Of a stretch of 64,000 nt of DNA, positions 1 to 8,904 are shown in pieces. The position numbers and the translations under genes are program-made. Origin of the DNA: Rhizobium sp. CG5 (GTDB lineage: Bacteria; Pseudomonadota; Alphaproteobacteria; Rhizobiales; Rhizobiaceae); NCBI RefSeq assembly GCF_023701945.1, contig NZ_JABAEF010000005.1:186001-250000 (forward strand), in the 5' to 3' direction. Each line of letters starts with the position of its first letter. The first letter of the stretch is position 1. The notes under the pieces are model-generated. The model was given only the letters and a program-made list of their open reading frames with translations, was not told the DNA's origin and searched no databases.

Positions 1-299
1 GCATTGGCGATCTCGTCGAGCGCCGCGTCCCAGGAAATCTCCTGCCAGGCGCCTGATCCCTTGGCGCCCTTGCGACGCTGAGGCACCATCAGCCGATCCG
101 GGTGATAGAGGCGCTCGGCATAGCGCGCCACCTTGGCGCAGATCACGCCGGCCGTGTAGCTGTTGTCGGCAGCCCCGCGCACCCGGCCGATGCGGCCGTC
201 CTCGGTCAGGTCGACCTCCAGCGCGCAGGTGGATGGACAGTCATGCGGACAGGTCGTATGACCGGGGCTCAGCGTCTTGATGGGTGTCGCTATGTTCAT
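1..299 (-). CDS. Molybdopterin-dependent oxidoreductase, N-terminal part (runs off the window)
   Basis: The reverse strand from position 299 reads MNIATPIKTL and continues open to the window edge, giving about 99 residues. A cysteine cluster of the form CPHDCPSTC near residues 18-26, followed by VICAKVARYAERLYHPDRL, matches the N-terminal 4Fe-4S domain of bis-MGD molybdoenzymes (formate dehydrogenase / nitrate reductase superfamily). Substrate cannot be told from this fragment. It is divergent from rlmJ with a 75-bp spacer. The family is clear; the exact enzyme is unknown. Confidence 0.8.
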   Translation of the reverse strand, partial: MNIATPIKTLSPGHTTCPHDCPSTCALEVDLTEDGRIGRVRGAADNSYTAGVICAKVARYAERLYHPDRLMVPQRRKGAKGSGAWQEISWDAALDEIAN

Positions 300-374
300 C
301 GCTTTTGTATAGGACAAGCTGACAAAGCTCAAAAGCCCCATTCCAACAAATCATCACAGCCATCGGAATTCGAC

Positions 375-1223
375 ATGAACTACCGCCATATCTACCACGC
401 GGGCAATTTCGCCGATGTGCTGAAGCATGCCGTGCTGGCGCGGCTCGTGGTCTACATGCAGCAGAAGGACAAGGCGTTCCGGGTGCTGGATACCCATGCC
501 GGCATCGGCCTTTACGACCTGTCGTCCGACGAGGCGCAGAAAACCGGCGAATGGCTGACGGGCATCGGCAAGCTGATGGAAGCCGACCTGCCGGCCAATG
601 TGGCGCCGCTGCTGGCGCCCTATCTGGACGCCGTGCGCGAACTCAATCCCGACGGACCGATCACGCTCTATCCCGGCTCGCCAAAGCTTGCCCGCATGCT
701 GTTTCGCCCGCAGGACCGCCTGTCGGCCATGGAACTGCATCCCGAGGATTGCCGGACGCTGGCCCGCCTGTTCGAAGGCGATTACCAGGTGCGCATCACC
801 GAACTCGACGGCTGGCTGTCGCTCGGCGCCCATCTGCCGCCCAAGGAAAAGCGCGGCATCGTGCTGGTCGATCCGCCGTTCGAGGTCGAGAACGAATACG
901 AGCGGATGGTGGAGGGGCTGGCGAAGGCCTGCCGGCGCTTTGCCACCGGCACCTATTGCCTGTGGTATCCGATCAAGAAGGGCGCGCCGCTGGCCGAATT
1001 CCACGCGGCGCTGAAGGCGCTCGACATTCCGAAAATGCTGTGCGCCGAACTCAATGTGCGCAGCGACCGCGAGGGCGGCCTGTCGGGCTCGGGGCTGATC
1101 ATCGTCAATCCACCCTTCACCCTGAAGGACGAGATGCATCTGATGCTGCCGGTGCTGAAACAGGCCACGGCCCAGGATCGCTATGCCTCGCATCGCTGCT
1201 TCTGGCTGCGCGGCGAAGATTGA
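375..1223 (+). CDS. rlmJ: 23S rRNA (adenine-2030 N6)-methyltransferase RlmJ
   Basis: A 282-residue protein, close to the 280 residues of the E. coli enzyme. It starts MNYRHIYHAGNFADVLKH, the family's very conserved N-terminus, and carries the N6-adenine methyltransferase catalytic motif DPPF at residues 166-169. RlmJ uses S-adenosylmethionine to methylate A2030 of 23S rRNA in the cytoplasm. The ATG at 375 was chosen because the upstream in-frame sequence does not resemble the family. It is a single gene, divergent from the molybdoenzyme gene. Confidence 0.93.
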   Translation: MNYRHIYHAGNFADVLKHAVLARLVVYMQQKDKAFRVLDTHAGIGLYDLSSDEAQKTGEWLTGIGKLMEADLPANVAPLLAPYLDAVRELNPDGPITLYPGSPKLARMLFRPQDRLSAMELHPEDCRTLARLFEGDYQVRITELDGWLSLGAHLPPKEKRGIVLVDPPFEVENEYERMVEGLAKACRRFATGTYCLWYPIKKGAPLAEFHAALKALDIPKMLCAELNVRSDREGGLSGSGLIIVNPPFTLKDEMHLMLPVLKQATAQDRYASHRCFWLRGED

Positions 1224-1309
1224 GACCTGTTGCCGCCTCGCCCGCCCTTGACCGCGTCGGCCTTTGCCAACATCCTCCGCCGAAACCAGGGAGACTCAAA
1301 GAACCTGCC

Positions 1310-1720
1310 ATGTCCGCCAGATCTGTTGTCAACGCCGTCGTGATCGCCGCAACCATGATTGCCGCCTCCGCACCGGCCCATGCCGGCGACTGGACGCCGA
1401 AATGCACCGATTCCTGGGTGCTGTGGACCGTCAAGACCCGGTTTGCGGAGAGCCACGGTCCCTTTCTCGCCCCAAGGCTGACGATTGCCGATTTCGGCAC
1501 CCCGCGCCAAGACCAGTTGATGCGCGGCGACAAGACCCATTCGGTCGAGCGGCGCCATTGCAGCGCTAAAATCGTTACCAGCGACGGCGTGTCCCGCCAG
1601 CTCTATTATCTGATCGAGAGCAACATGGCCCAGGCGGGCTTCGGATCCGGCGTGGAGTTCTGCGCCAGCGGTCTTGATCCCTCGCATATCTACGGCGCGG
1701 CCTGCGCATCGCTGCGGTGA
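1310..1720 (+). CDS. Small secreted protein of unknown function
   Basis: This 136-residue protein has an N-terminal signal peptide (hydrophobic VVNAVVIAATMIAASA, likely cleaved after APAHA) and four cysteines in the mature part that could form two disulfides, so it is probably periplasmic. No family is recognised. Its stop codon overlaps the GTG start of the ribonuclease T2 gene by three bases (GTGA), so the two are likely co-translated; a role linked to the periplasmic nuclease is only a guess. The ATG at 1310 gives a complete signal peptide. Confidence 0.7.
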   Translation: MSARSVVNAVVIAATMIAASAPAHAGDWTPKCTDSWVLWTVKTRFAESHGPFLAPRLTIADFGTPRQDQLMRGDKTHSVERRHCSAKIVTSDGVSRQLYYLIESNMAQAGFGSGVEFCASGLDPSHIYGAACASLR

Positions 1721-2478
1721 ATGGCCTGCCCCGCTATGGCGGCCTGATCGCGCTTGCAGCACTTGCCATTGCCGCGGCGGTCTATGGACTGCGGGAGGGA
1801 GCGAATACGCACCTCAACATGGCTGTGCCACGCGACACCGCGATACCGACCAAGCCGATCGCAGGCGAGACTACGCCAGCGCCTCGCCCGGCCGCCGTTC
1901 CCCGCGGCAAGGGATTCGATTTCTACGTGCTGTCGCTGTCGTGGTCGCCGACCTATTGCGGATCGGAGGAAGGCCGCGGCAATCGCCAGCAATGCGGCGG
2001 CACTGCCGATTACGGGCTGATCGTGCATGGCCTCTGGCCGCAGAACGAAACCGGTTACCCGGAATTCTGCAGCAGTGGCGGACAGGAACGGGTGCCCGAC
2101 AGCCTCGGCCGGTCGCTGTTCGACATCATGCCCGGCATGGGCCTGATCGGCCACGAATGGCGCAAGCACGGCACCTGCTCCGGCCTCAGCCAGCAGGATT
2201 ATTTTCAAGTTACCCGGATGGCCTATGAGCGGATCAACATCCCGGCCGCCCTGAAGACCGGAAAATCCTCGACCAGGCTCGGCACCGAGCAGATCGAAAG
2301 CATTCTCGTCGCCGCCAATCCCGATCTGGGCAAGCGCGGCATCGCGGTCACCTGTGATGGCGGCAAACTTGACGAGATCCGCATCTGCCTGACCAAGGAT
2401 CTGACCTTTCGCGACTGCCTTGAGGTCGACCGCAATGCCTGCCGGTTGAAATCCGTAGACCTTCCGCCCATCGACTAA
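1717..2478 (+). CDS. Ribonuclease T2 family protein
   Basis: A 253-residue protein with a hydrophobic N-terminal segment (about residues 10-25) that acts as signal or anchor. Both catalytic signatures are present: CAS I as GLIVHGLWPQ (His104) and CAS II as GHEWRKHGTC (His146, Glu147, His151). RNase T2 enzymes are periplasmic or secreted acid endoribonucleases that cleave RNA through 2',3'-cyclic intermediates. Several cysteines suit an oxidising compartment. The GTG at 1717 overlaps the previous stop; the first internal ATG would remove the signal segment. Likely in an operon with the small secreted protein upstream. Confidence 0.88.
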   Translation: MNGLPRYGGLIALAALAIAAAVYGLREGANTHLNMAVPRDTAIPTKPIAGETTPAPRPAAVPRGKGFDFYVLSLSWSPTYCGSEEGRGNRQQCGGTADYGLIVHGLWPQNETGYPEFCSSGGQERVPDSLGRSLFDIMPGMGLIGHEWRKHGTCSGLSQQDYFQVTRMAYERINIPAALKTGKSSTRLGTEQIESILVAANPDLGKRGIAVTCDGGKLDEIRICLTKDLTFRDCLEVDRNACRLKSVDLPPID

Positions 2479-2498
2479 TCTTCCCCACAGGATCCATC

Positions 2499-3095
2499 AT
2501 GAAACTGCTCTATTCGCCGGCCTCCCCCTACTCCTCCAAGGTCCGCATGGCGGCCCGCTATCTCGGCGTCGATATCGAGGAGATCAAGGTTGCTGCCATG
2601 GACGACCCGACGGAACTGATTGAAACCAATCCGCTCGGCAAGATCCCGACCGTGGTCACCAACGAGGGACAGGCGATCTTCGACAGCCGCGCCATCATGC
2701 ACTATCTGAACCGCGTGTCCGGCAAGACGCTGTATCCGACAAAGGACGCCAAGCGCACCGAGGCCGAGGTGTTCGAAGCGCTGTGCGACGGCATTACCGA
2801 TTGCCTGGTCGCCATCGTCTACGAGAAGCGCTTCCATCCGCCGGAAAAGGTCCACCAGCCCTATATCGACCGGCAATGGAGCAAGGTGATCCGCGGCCTC
2901 GATCATCTCAACGCCCATATGCCGAAAACAGGCAAAAAGCTCAACGGCGGACATTTTGCCCTGGCGGCGATGATCGGTTATCTGATGCTGCGCTTTCCGG
3001 GCGAGTGGGAGGATGGCCGCACCGAACTCACCGCCTGGCCGCACAGATTCGCCAAAAAGTTCGAGGCCTTTGCGGAACTGAAACCGCAGGGTTGA
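2499..3095 (+). CDS. Glutathione S-transferase family protein
   Basis: A 198-residue protein with a thioredoxin-fold N-terminal domain (MKLLYSPASPYSSKVRM), the cis-proline segment NPLGKIPTV and the glutathione-binding IFDSRAI motif near residues 60-66, followed by an all-helical C-terminal domain. It is a cytosolic enzyme that probably conjugates or transfers glutathione; the substrate cannot be inferred. The conserved SPxS near the N-terminus suggests a serine-type active site. It lies 20 bp after RNase T2 and ends at a bidirectional terminator. Confidence 0.87.
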   Translation: MKLLYSPASPYSSKVRMAARYLGVDIEEIKVAAMDDPTELIETNPLGKIPTVVTNEGQAIFDSRAIMHYLNRVSGKTLYPTKDAKRTEAEVFEALCDGITDCLVAIVYEKRFHPPEKVHQPYIDRQWSKVIRGLDHLNAHMPKTGKKLNGGHFALAAMIGYLMLRFPGEWEDGRTELTAWPHRFAKKFEAFAELKPQG

Positions 3096-3123
3096 CCGTT
3101 TGCAGCCCCTCCAAAACGCAAAA

Positions 3124-3146
3124 AAAGCCGGGCATTGCCCGGCTTT
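3124..3146. terminator. Bidirectional intrinsic terminator
   Basis: A perfect 10-bp stem AAAGCCGGGC / GCCCGGCTTT with an ATT loop, preceded by an A-run and followed by a T-rich stretch. It sits between the convergent GST gene and the outer-membrane protein gene and can serve both. Confidence 0.88.
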
Positions 3147-3170
3147 CCTTTTGGTTCGATCAGAGGCTGA

Positions 3171-3812
3171 TCAGAACTTGACGCCCATACCGACCTTGAC
3201 GCTGTGATTGTCGAAACCACGCGAATAGTTGGTGCCGCCGACGTCGAAGTCCTTCTTCTGGTAATCGCTGTAGCGATATTCCACACGCGCGGTGATGTTG
3301 TCGGTGACGAGAGCTTCGACACCGGCGCCGACCGTGTAGCCCAGAGCCGTCTTGTCATCCGAGCCAGCGCTGCTGGACAGCTCGTGGTTGGCAGCGGCAA
3401 CACCAGCCGTACCATAGACCATGAAGGGGTTCAGGTCGTAGCCGACGCGGCCGCGGATAGAACCGTTGACGCCTTCCTTGCCGGTGACGCCGCGAGCAGC
3501 GCGGCCGTCCTGGCCGGTGTAACCGATGTCGGCTTCAGCACCGTAGACGATCTTGCCGCTCTGCATGTTGTAACCGCCATACAGCTGACCGCCGACGGCA
3601 TTGGCATTGTAGCTGTCGCCGCGGAAGCGACCGTTGTCGTAGGTGGCTGCACCACCGACATAGGCACCAGCCCAGCCACCAACCGGAGCGGCATAGGTTT
3701 CGGTTGCCGCCGGAGCTTCCGGGATCTGGTCGATGGCATCAGCAGCACCAGCTGCGGTGACGAAAGAAAGACCTGCAGACGAGGCCATCAGAATCATAAC
3801 GAGAGTACGCAT
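3171..3812 (-). CDS. Outer-membrane beta-barrel protein, Omp25/RopB family
   Basis: A 213-residue protein with a signal peptide ending near GAADA, then a barrel with alternating polar and hydrophobic strands (WAGAYVGGAATYDNG, GGQLYGGYNMQSG, ARVEYRYSDY) and a C-terminal phenylalanine (GMGVKF), the usual BamA recognition end. This matches the surface-antigen/porin-like family abundant in Rhizobiales envelopes. A strong ribosome site (AAGGAG) precedes the ATG. It is monocistronic, with a long AT-rich upstream region and its own terminator, as expected for a highly expressed gene. Confidence 0.87.
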   Translation of the reverse strand: MRTLVMILMASSAGLSFVTAAGAADAIDQIPEAPAATETYAAPVGGWAGAYVGGAATYDNGRFRGDSYNANAVGGQLYGGYNMQSGKIVYGAEADIGYTGQDGRAARGVTGKEGVNGSIRGRVGYDLNPFMVYGTAGVAAANHELSSSAGSDDKTALGYTVGAGVEALVTDNITARVEYRYSDYQKKDFDVGGTNYSRGFDNHSVKVGMGVKF

Positions 3813-4144
3813 ACTTTATCTCCTTGTTCGTTTCCGAGCCAGCGTAAGATTGTCTATCTATCGCGGCTCGGACATACAGACGGATGTCCCTGCCCGTTCC
3901 GATAGTTAAAATGATATCCAATTGAGGAATTGAAAGAGCCGAAATGTGAAATCTTTAAGGCACACGCACGGCAAAAGTGGGACGTTGCTTATTCGCAACA
4001 GGGTATTCATTAACCATAACAAATTGTAAACAGGACGTTACTGAACTATATTTGGAATAATATTGCAGACAATCTGCATACGTAGACTGGTTCTCTGCCA
4101 TACGATACGCGGACCGATCTTCTATAATAAGAAACGTGCTCTAT
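3813..4144. other. AT-rich intergenic region between divergent omp and SDR genes
   Basis: About 330 bp with no convincing gene. It should hold the omp promoter and leader on the minus strand and the promoter of the SDR-uvrC operon on the plus strand. Positions 3950-4135 are clearly richer in A and T than the flanks. No clear operator repeat was found. Confidence 0.5.
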
Positions 4145-4951
4145 ATGCGCAGCATCGCAAATCCATCGCCGGACGGAAAACCCTTGCAGAACAAGATTGA
4201 AAAGACAGCCCTTATCACCGGAGCCGCACGAAGACTTGGGCGAGCCATCGCTGAGGACCTCGCAGCGCACGGATTTGCCGTGGCCGTTCATGCCAACCAG
4301 TCGACCGCCGAGGCCGAGGCACTTGCCGCCGATCTGCGGCGGCGTGGCGGGCGGGCTGTCGCGGTCAAAGCCGATCTGCGGCAGATTGACGAAACCGCAG
4401 GGCTGATCGAGGCAGCAGCAGCCGAACTTGGGCCGATCGGCCTTCTGGTCAACAATGCCTCGGTGTTTCAGGAGGACAGCGCCGAGCGATTCGACGCTGA
4501 GGTGTTTGCCGCCCATTTCGACCTGCATCTGCGGGCGCCGTCCATCCTGGCAGCCGCTTTTGCAGCGCAGGTGCCGGCCGACCGGGAAGGCCTGATCGTC
4601 AACATCATCGACCAGCGCGTGCTGGCGCTGAAGCCGACCTTCTATTCCTATACCCTGTCAAAGGCAGCGCTGTGGACCGCCACCCAGACCATGGCGCAGA
4701 GTTTTGCGCCGCGCATCAGGGTCAATGCCATCGGTCCCGGCCCGACGCTGATCAGCGATCGCCAGGCGCCTGAGGATTTCCAGGCGCAGATCGACAGCCT
4801 GCCGTTGAAGCGCGGGCCGGAACTTGGGGAATTCGGCCGCACCATCCGCTTTCTTTTTGACACGCCTTCGATCACCGGCCAAATGATTGCGCTCGACGGC
4901 GGCCAGCATCATATATGGCACATACCGGGCACAGCGGAGATTCGTGAATGA
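4145..4951 (+). CDS. SDR oxidoreductase, pteridine-reductase (FolM)-like
   Basis: A short-chain dehydrogenase of about 268 residues. The cofactor motif reads TGAARRLG, the TGxxxRxG form typical of pteridine reductases and FolM dihydromonapterin reductase instead of the usual TGxxxGxG. It also has NNAS, the catalytic YSYTLSK, and PG after the sixth strand. A role in reducing a pterin with NADPH is inferred from that motif. The ATG at 4145 lacks an obvious Shine-Dalgarno site; a GTG at 4136 is possible. Its stop overlaps the uvrC start (ATGA), so the two are translationally coupled. Confidence 0.82.
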   Translation: MRSIANPSPDGKPLQNKIEKTALITGAARRLGRAIAEDLAAHGFAVAVHANQSTAEAEALAADLRRRGGRAVAVKADLRQIDETAGLIEAAAAELGPIGLLVNNASVFQEDSAERFDAEVFAAHFDLHLRAPSILAAAFAAQVPADREGLIVNIIDQRVLALKPTFYSYTLSKAALWTATQTMAQSFAPRIRVNAIGPGPTLISDRQAPEDFQAQIDSLPLKRGPELGEFGRTIRFLFDTPSITGQMIALDGGQHHIWHIPGTAEIRE

Positions 4952-6978
4952 CGGGAGGAAAGCTGCCAGACGGCGGCGTTCTCTATGACGGCAGTGAAGA
5001 CGACGACGACATCGCGATCGACAGCGTTGCCGAGGCGGCGCCGATCCTGGCCGTCGACTGGACGGAAGGCAATCGCAACGAGAACGGCCTGACCGGCGCC
5101 GAGCTGATCGGCGAATTCGTCAAGCAATTGCCCAACAGTCCCGGCGTCTATCGCATGTTCAATGCCGATGGCGACGTGCTCTATGTCGGCAAGGCCCGCA
5201 GCCTGAAGAAGCGCGTCAGCAATTATGCGCAAGGGCGCGGCCATTCGAACCGCATCGTGCGCATGGTGCGCGAAACCGCCAATATGGAATTCGTCACGAC
5301 CCGCACCGAGGTTGAGGCGCTGCTGCTTGAAGCCAATCTGATCAAGCGGTTGCGGCCGCGCTTCAACGTGCTTTTGCGCGACGACAAGAGCTTTCCCTAT
5401 ATTCTGATCACCGGCGACAGCAAGGCACCGGCGATCTACAAACACCGCGGCGCGCGGGGCAAGAAGGGCGATTATTTCGGCCCCTTCGCCTCGGCCAGCG
5501 CCGTCGGGCGCACCATCAATTCGCTGCAGCGCGCCTTCCTGCTGCGCACCTGCACCGACAGCGTCTTCGAGACCCGCACCCGCCCCTGCCTGCTCTACCA
5601 GATCAAGCGCTGTTCGGGCCCGTGCACCGGCGAAGTCAGCGAGGCCGGTTATGCCGAGCTGGTCAGCGAGGCCAAGGACTTCCTGTCCGGCAAGAGCCAG
5701 AACGTCAAATCCTCGATCGCCGCGGCGATGAACGAGGCGTCGCAGGATCTCGATTTCGAGCGCGCCGCCGTCTATCGCGACCGGCTGGCAGCGCTTAGCC
5801 ATGTGCAGAGCCACCAGGGCATCAACCCGGCCAGCATCGAGGAGGCCGATATCTTCGCCATCCATCACGAGGGTGGGCTAACCTGCATCCAGGTGTTCTT
5901 CTTCCGCACCGGCCAGAACTGGGGCAACCGCGCCTATTTCCCGAAGGCCGATCCGCAGATGTCCAGCGCCGAGGTGCTCAGCGCCTTCCTGGCGCAGTTC
6001 TACGACGACAAACCCTGTCCCCGGCAGGTGCTGCTGTCCGAGACCATCGAGGAACAGGACCTTCTGGCCGCCGCCCTGTCGGAGCGGGCCGGTTACCGGG
6101 TGAGCGTGCAGGTGCCGCAGCGCGGCGACAAGAAGGACGTGGTCGACCATGTCACCGCCAATGCCCGCGAGGCGCATGGCCGCAAGCTGGCCGACACCGC
6201 CTCGCAATCGCGCCTGCTGCAGGGCTTTGCCGAGACTTTTGCGCTGCCTTATGTGCCGCGCCGCATCGAGATCTACGACAACTCCCATATCATGGGCACC
6301 AATGCGGTGGGCGGCATGGTGGTGGCGGGGCCTGAAGGCTTCGTCAAAGGCCAGTATCGCAAGTTCAACATCAAATCGACCGACATCACGCCGGGCGACG
6401 ATTTCGGCATGATGCGCGAGGTGATGACGCGGCGCTTCTCGCGGCTTTTGAAGGAAGAGGGCAAGCCGGACCGCAGCCAGCCGCCGGCGGATGAAACGGC
6501 CGACACATCCTTCCCCGCCTGGCCCGACGTGATCCTGATCGATGGCGGCCAGGGGCAGATGACGGCGGTGCGGGCCATTCTCGACGAGCTCGGCATTACC
6601 GACAGCGTGATCGCCATCGGCGTCGCCAAGGGTGTCGACCGCGACGCCGGCCGCGAGCGCTTCTTTGCAGTCGGCAAGCCGGATTTCACCCTGGCGCCGC
6701 GCGATCCCGTGCTCTATTTCGTGCAGCGCCTGCGCGACGAGGCGCATCGTTTTGCGATCGGCTCGCACCGGGCGCGGCGCAAGAAGGAAATGATCAGCAA
6801 TCCGCTCGACGAGATCGCCGGCATCGGCCCGACGCGCAAGCGGGCGCTGCTGCAGCATTTCGGCACCGCCAAGGCGGTGTCGCGGGCGGGCCTTAACGAC
6901 CTGACCGCCGTCGACGGCATTTCGGAGACGGTAGCCCGGCTGGTCTACAATCATTTCCATGAAAAAGCCGCGGATTGA
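4948..6978 (+). CDS. uvrC: Excinuclease ABC subunit C
   Basis: A 676-residue protein. The GIY-YIG nuclease domain starts at PGVYRMF (residues 65-71) with [12 protein letters not shown] after it, followed by a UVR motif, the RNase H-like C-terminal nuclease ([18 protein letters not shown]) and helix-hairpin-helix motifs ([16 protein letters not shown]). UvrC makes both incisions in nucleotide excision repair after UvrAB damage recognition. An acidic N-terminal extension of about 55 residues precedes the nuclease domain. Its start overlaps the SDR stop. Confidence 0.97.
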   Translation: MTGGKLPDGGVLYDGSEDDDDIAIDSVAEAAPILAVDWTEGNRNENGLTGAELIGEFVKQLPNSPGVYRMFNADGDVLYVGKARSLKKRVSNYAQGRGHSNRIVRMVRETANMEFVTTRTEVEALLLEANLIKRLRPRFNVLLRDDKSFPYILITGDSKAPAIYKHRGARGKKGDYFGPFASASAVGRTINSLQRAFLLRTCTDSVFETRTRPCLLYQIKRCSGPCTGEVSEAGYAELVSEAKDFLSGKSQNVKSSIAAAMNEASQDLDFERAAVYRDRLAALSHVQSHQGINPASIEEADIFAIHHEGGLTCIQVFFFRTGQNWGNRAYFPKADPQMSSAEVLSAFLAQFYDDKPCPRQVLLSETIEEQDLLAAALSERAGYRVSVQVPQRGDKKDVVDHVTANAREAHGRKLADTASQSRLLQGFAETFALPYVPRRIEIYDNSHIMGTNAVGGMVVAGPEGFVKGQYRKFNIKSTDITPGDDFGMMREVMTRRFSRLLKEEGKPDRSQPPADETADTSFPAWPDVILIDGGQGQMTAVRAILDELGITDSVIAIGVAKGVDRDAGRERFFAVGKPDFTLAPRDPVLYFVQRLRDEAHRFAIGSHRARRKKEMISNPLDEIAGIGPTRKRALLQHFGTAKAVSRAGLNDLTAVDGISETVARLVYNHFHEKAAD

Positions 6979-7095
6979 GGTGTAGAATCATGAACGGTGC
7001 CGCCACCTGTCGTCAAACATTCAGACAGAGGGGTGTTGACGGTCGGGGTCGAAAACCGTCATCTACGACCGAAATCGTGCAAAAGACAGGACACC

Positions 7096-7683
7096 ATGGC
7101 TTCGCGGACCTATAATATTCCCAATCTTCTGACGTATGGCCGCATTCTGGCCGTGCCGTTCATCGTCCTGTGCTTCTTCGTCGAGGGACAGCTGGCCAGC
7201 TCGGACTTTGCCCGCTGGACCGCTCTGACGCTGTTCGTCATCGCCTCGTTCACCGATTTTCTCGACGGCTATCTGGCGCGCATCTGGAACCAGACCTCCA
7301 ATATCGGCCGGATGCTCGATCCGATCGCCGACAAGCTGCTGGTCGCTTCCGTGCTGCTGCTGATGGCCGCCGACGGCACGATTGCCGGCTGGTCGCTGTG
7401 GGCCGCCATCACCATCCTGTGCCGCGAAATCCTGGTCTCTGGGCTGCGCGAATATTTGGCGGCGCTGAAGGTCAGCGTACCGGTGACGCGCATCGCCAAA
7501 TGGAAGACGACGCTGCAGATGGTGGCCATCGCCTTTCTGCTGGCCGGTCCGGCCGGTGACAAGTTCCTGCCCTATACCACGGAACTCGGCATTGCCCTGC
7601 TCTGGGTTGCCGCGATCCTGACCATCTATACCGGCTACGACTATTTCCGCGCCGGTGCAAAACACATCGTGGACGCGGAATGA
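7096..7683 (+). CDS. pgsA: CDP-diacylglycerol--glycerol-3-phosphate 3-phosphatidyltransferase
   Basis: A 195-residue integral membrane enzyme that makes phosphatidylglycerophosphate, the first committed step to phosphatidylglycerol and cardiolipin. The CDP-alcohol phosphotransferase signature is intact: D57-G58-x2-A61-R62-x8-G71-x3-D75-x3-D79. Several membrane segments follow. The ATG at 7096 begins MASRTYNIPNLLTYGR, the usual family N-terminus. The gene overlaps moaD at ATGATGG, so pgsA, moaD and moaE form one transcription unit. Confidence 0.95.
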   Translation: MASRTYNIPNLLTYGRILAVPFIVLCFFVEGQLASSDFARWTALTLFVIASFTDFLDGYLARIWNQTSNIGRMLDPIADKLLVASVLLLMAADGTIAGWSLWAAITILCREILVSGLREYLAALKVSVPVTRIAKWKTTLQMVAIAFLLAGPAGDKFLPYTTELGIALLWVAAILTIYTGYDYFRAGAKHIVDAE

Positions 7684-7937
7684 TGGTCAAGCTCGTCTAT
7701 TTCGCCTGGGTGCGCGAACGGATCGGCAAGGGCGAAGAAGACCTCGACCTGCCGGCGAGCGTCATAACCGTTGCCGATCTCATTGAACACCTGCGTGGCC
7801 TGGGTGACGAATACGAATCTGCCCTGCAGTTTCCCGAGGCGATCCGGGTGGCGATCAACCAGGAACATGTCGAGCATGACGAGTCGATCACCGGCGCCCG
7901 CGAGATCGGCCTGTTTCCGCCGATGACGGGCGGCTAG
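7680..7937 (+). CDS. moaD: Molybdopterin synthase small subunit MoaD
   Basis: An 85-residue ubiquitin-fold protein ending in PPMTGG. The C-terminal Gly-Gly is adenylated by MoeB and thiocarboxylated to donate sulfur to precursor Z (cPMP). It overlaps pgsA by 4 bp and is followed 4 bp later by moaE, its partner in molybdopterin synthase. A molybdoenzyme gene lies at the left edge of the window, consistent with molybdenum cofactor use. Confidence 0.95.
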   Translation: MMVKLVYFAWVRERIGKGEEDLDLPASVITVADLIEHLRGLGDEYESALQFPEAIRVAINQEHVEHDESITGAREIGLFPPMTGG

Positions 7938-7941
7938 CGCC

Positions 7942-8412
7942 ATGGCAGCGCCCCGTCCCTCCCCCTTAATCCGTGTCCAGGCCGAGGATTTCGACCTGAC
8001 GGCGGAAAACCGGGCCATCAGCGCCGGGCGGAGCGATATCGGAGCCCTCGTTTCCTTCGTGGGGCTCTGCCGCGACGAAGGCGGCAGCTTGTCGGCGCTG
8101 GAGCTTGAGCATTATCCCGGTATGGCAGAAGCGGAGATGCGGCGCATCGGCGAGACGGCGATCGAACGCTTCCACCTCTCGGCGCTGACCGCCATCCATC
8201 GCTACGGCCGGATCGCCCCCGGCCAGAACATCGTTCTGGTGATTGCCGCGGCCAGCCACCGCCAGGCCGCCTTCGACGGCGCCAATCTGATGATGGACTT
8301 CCTCAAGACCTCCGCCCCGTTCTGGAAGAAGGAACACGGCAAGGACGGATTAACGGGCGACTGGGTTGCCGCACGCGACGCCGATGACCGGGCGCGCGAC
8401 CGCTGGCGCTGA
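7942..8412 (+). CDS. moaE: Molybdopterin synthase catalytic subunit MoaE
   Basis: A 156-residue protein with the MoaE signatures GALVSFVGLCRDEG, LELEHYPGMAEAEM, HRYGRIAPG and the catalytic-lysine region APFWKKE. Together with MoaD it inserts the dithiolene sulfurs into cPMP to give molybdopterin. It is the last gene of the pgsA-moaD-moaE operon. Confidence 0.95.
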   Translation: MAAPRPSPLIRVQAEDFDLTAENRAISAGRSDIGALVSFVGLCRDEGGSLSALELEHYPGMAEAEMRRIGETAIERFHLSALTAIHRYGRIAPGQNIVLVIAAASHRQAAFDGANLMMDFLKTSAPFWKKEHGKDGLTGDWVAARDADDRARDRWR

Positions 8413-8525
8413 CGGCGACCTCGATTTTGACGGTAGGGAACGCTGCGCCAGAAGCAGGACGTTGCGAGCAAATCTAATAACCCGCCTGTGTTACGCCATT
8501 CCGTCCCAAGCCATCGAGGCGAGAC

Positions 8526-8810
8526 ATGATCTCCTTAGCGTATGTGACTATACCGCCTTGTATCGCTATTTTCATATCGGCGTTGATAATACGCCGAGGT
8601 GTGTGGGCTGGGGTTTCTTTGTTACTCGCCATTCTTTCGTTGTCGATCGCGATATTATACCTTCGACAGGGCGTAGCTCAAAGCTGCCAACTTAATGAGA
8701 GTGAGTGTACTGGCGCGACCGCCACATCGTATCTGGTCTTGGCGCTATGGGGGCTCTTCGCCATCGGGTTCTTAGTTCGTCTTGTCACGGTGTTCCGCAC
8801 GATGCGATAA
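8526..8810 (+). CDS. Small membrane protein of unknown function
   Basis: A 94-residue protein with about three hydrophobic segments (residues 5-22, 26-45 and 66-86) and a short cysteine-containing loop between the second and third. A Shine-Dalgarno-like GAGGCGAG precedes the ATG. Its base composition is lower in GC than the neighbouring moaE and permease genes, which suggests recent acquisition. No family is recognised. The coding call rests on the membrane-protein pattern and the ribosome site. Confidence 0.5.
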   Translation: MISLAYVTIPPCIAIFISALIIRRGVWAGVSLLLAILSLSIAILYLRQGVAQSCQLNESECTGATATSYLVLALWGLFAIGFLVRLVTVFRTMR

Positions 8811-8904
8811 GTTACGTCTGGCTGCTTTAGGTCGACCGCCGCATTGGCACGCCCTCTCCTGCCGGATAATCACACGATAGAACTTCCTCAATCCGGCTCG
8901 CCTT

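Noticed and set aside
3739..3921. A 60-residue frame upstream of the outer-membrane protein gene
   Set aside because: It overlaps the signal peptide region of the porin-like gene in another frame and has no ribosome site.
4136..4144. GTG at 4136 as the start of the SDR gene
   Set aside because: It adds only three residues without a better ribosome site; the ATG at 4145 was kept, with low certainty.
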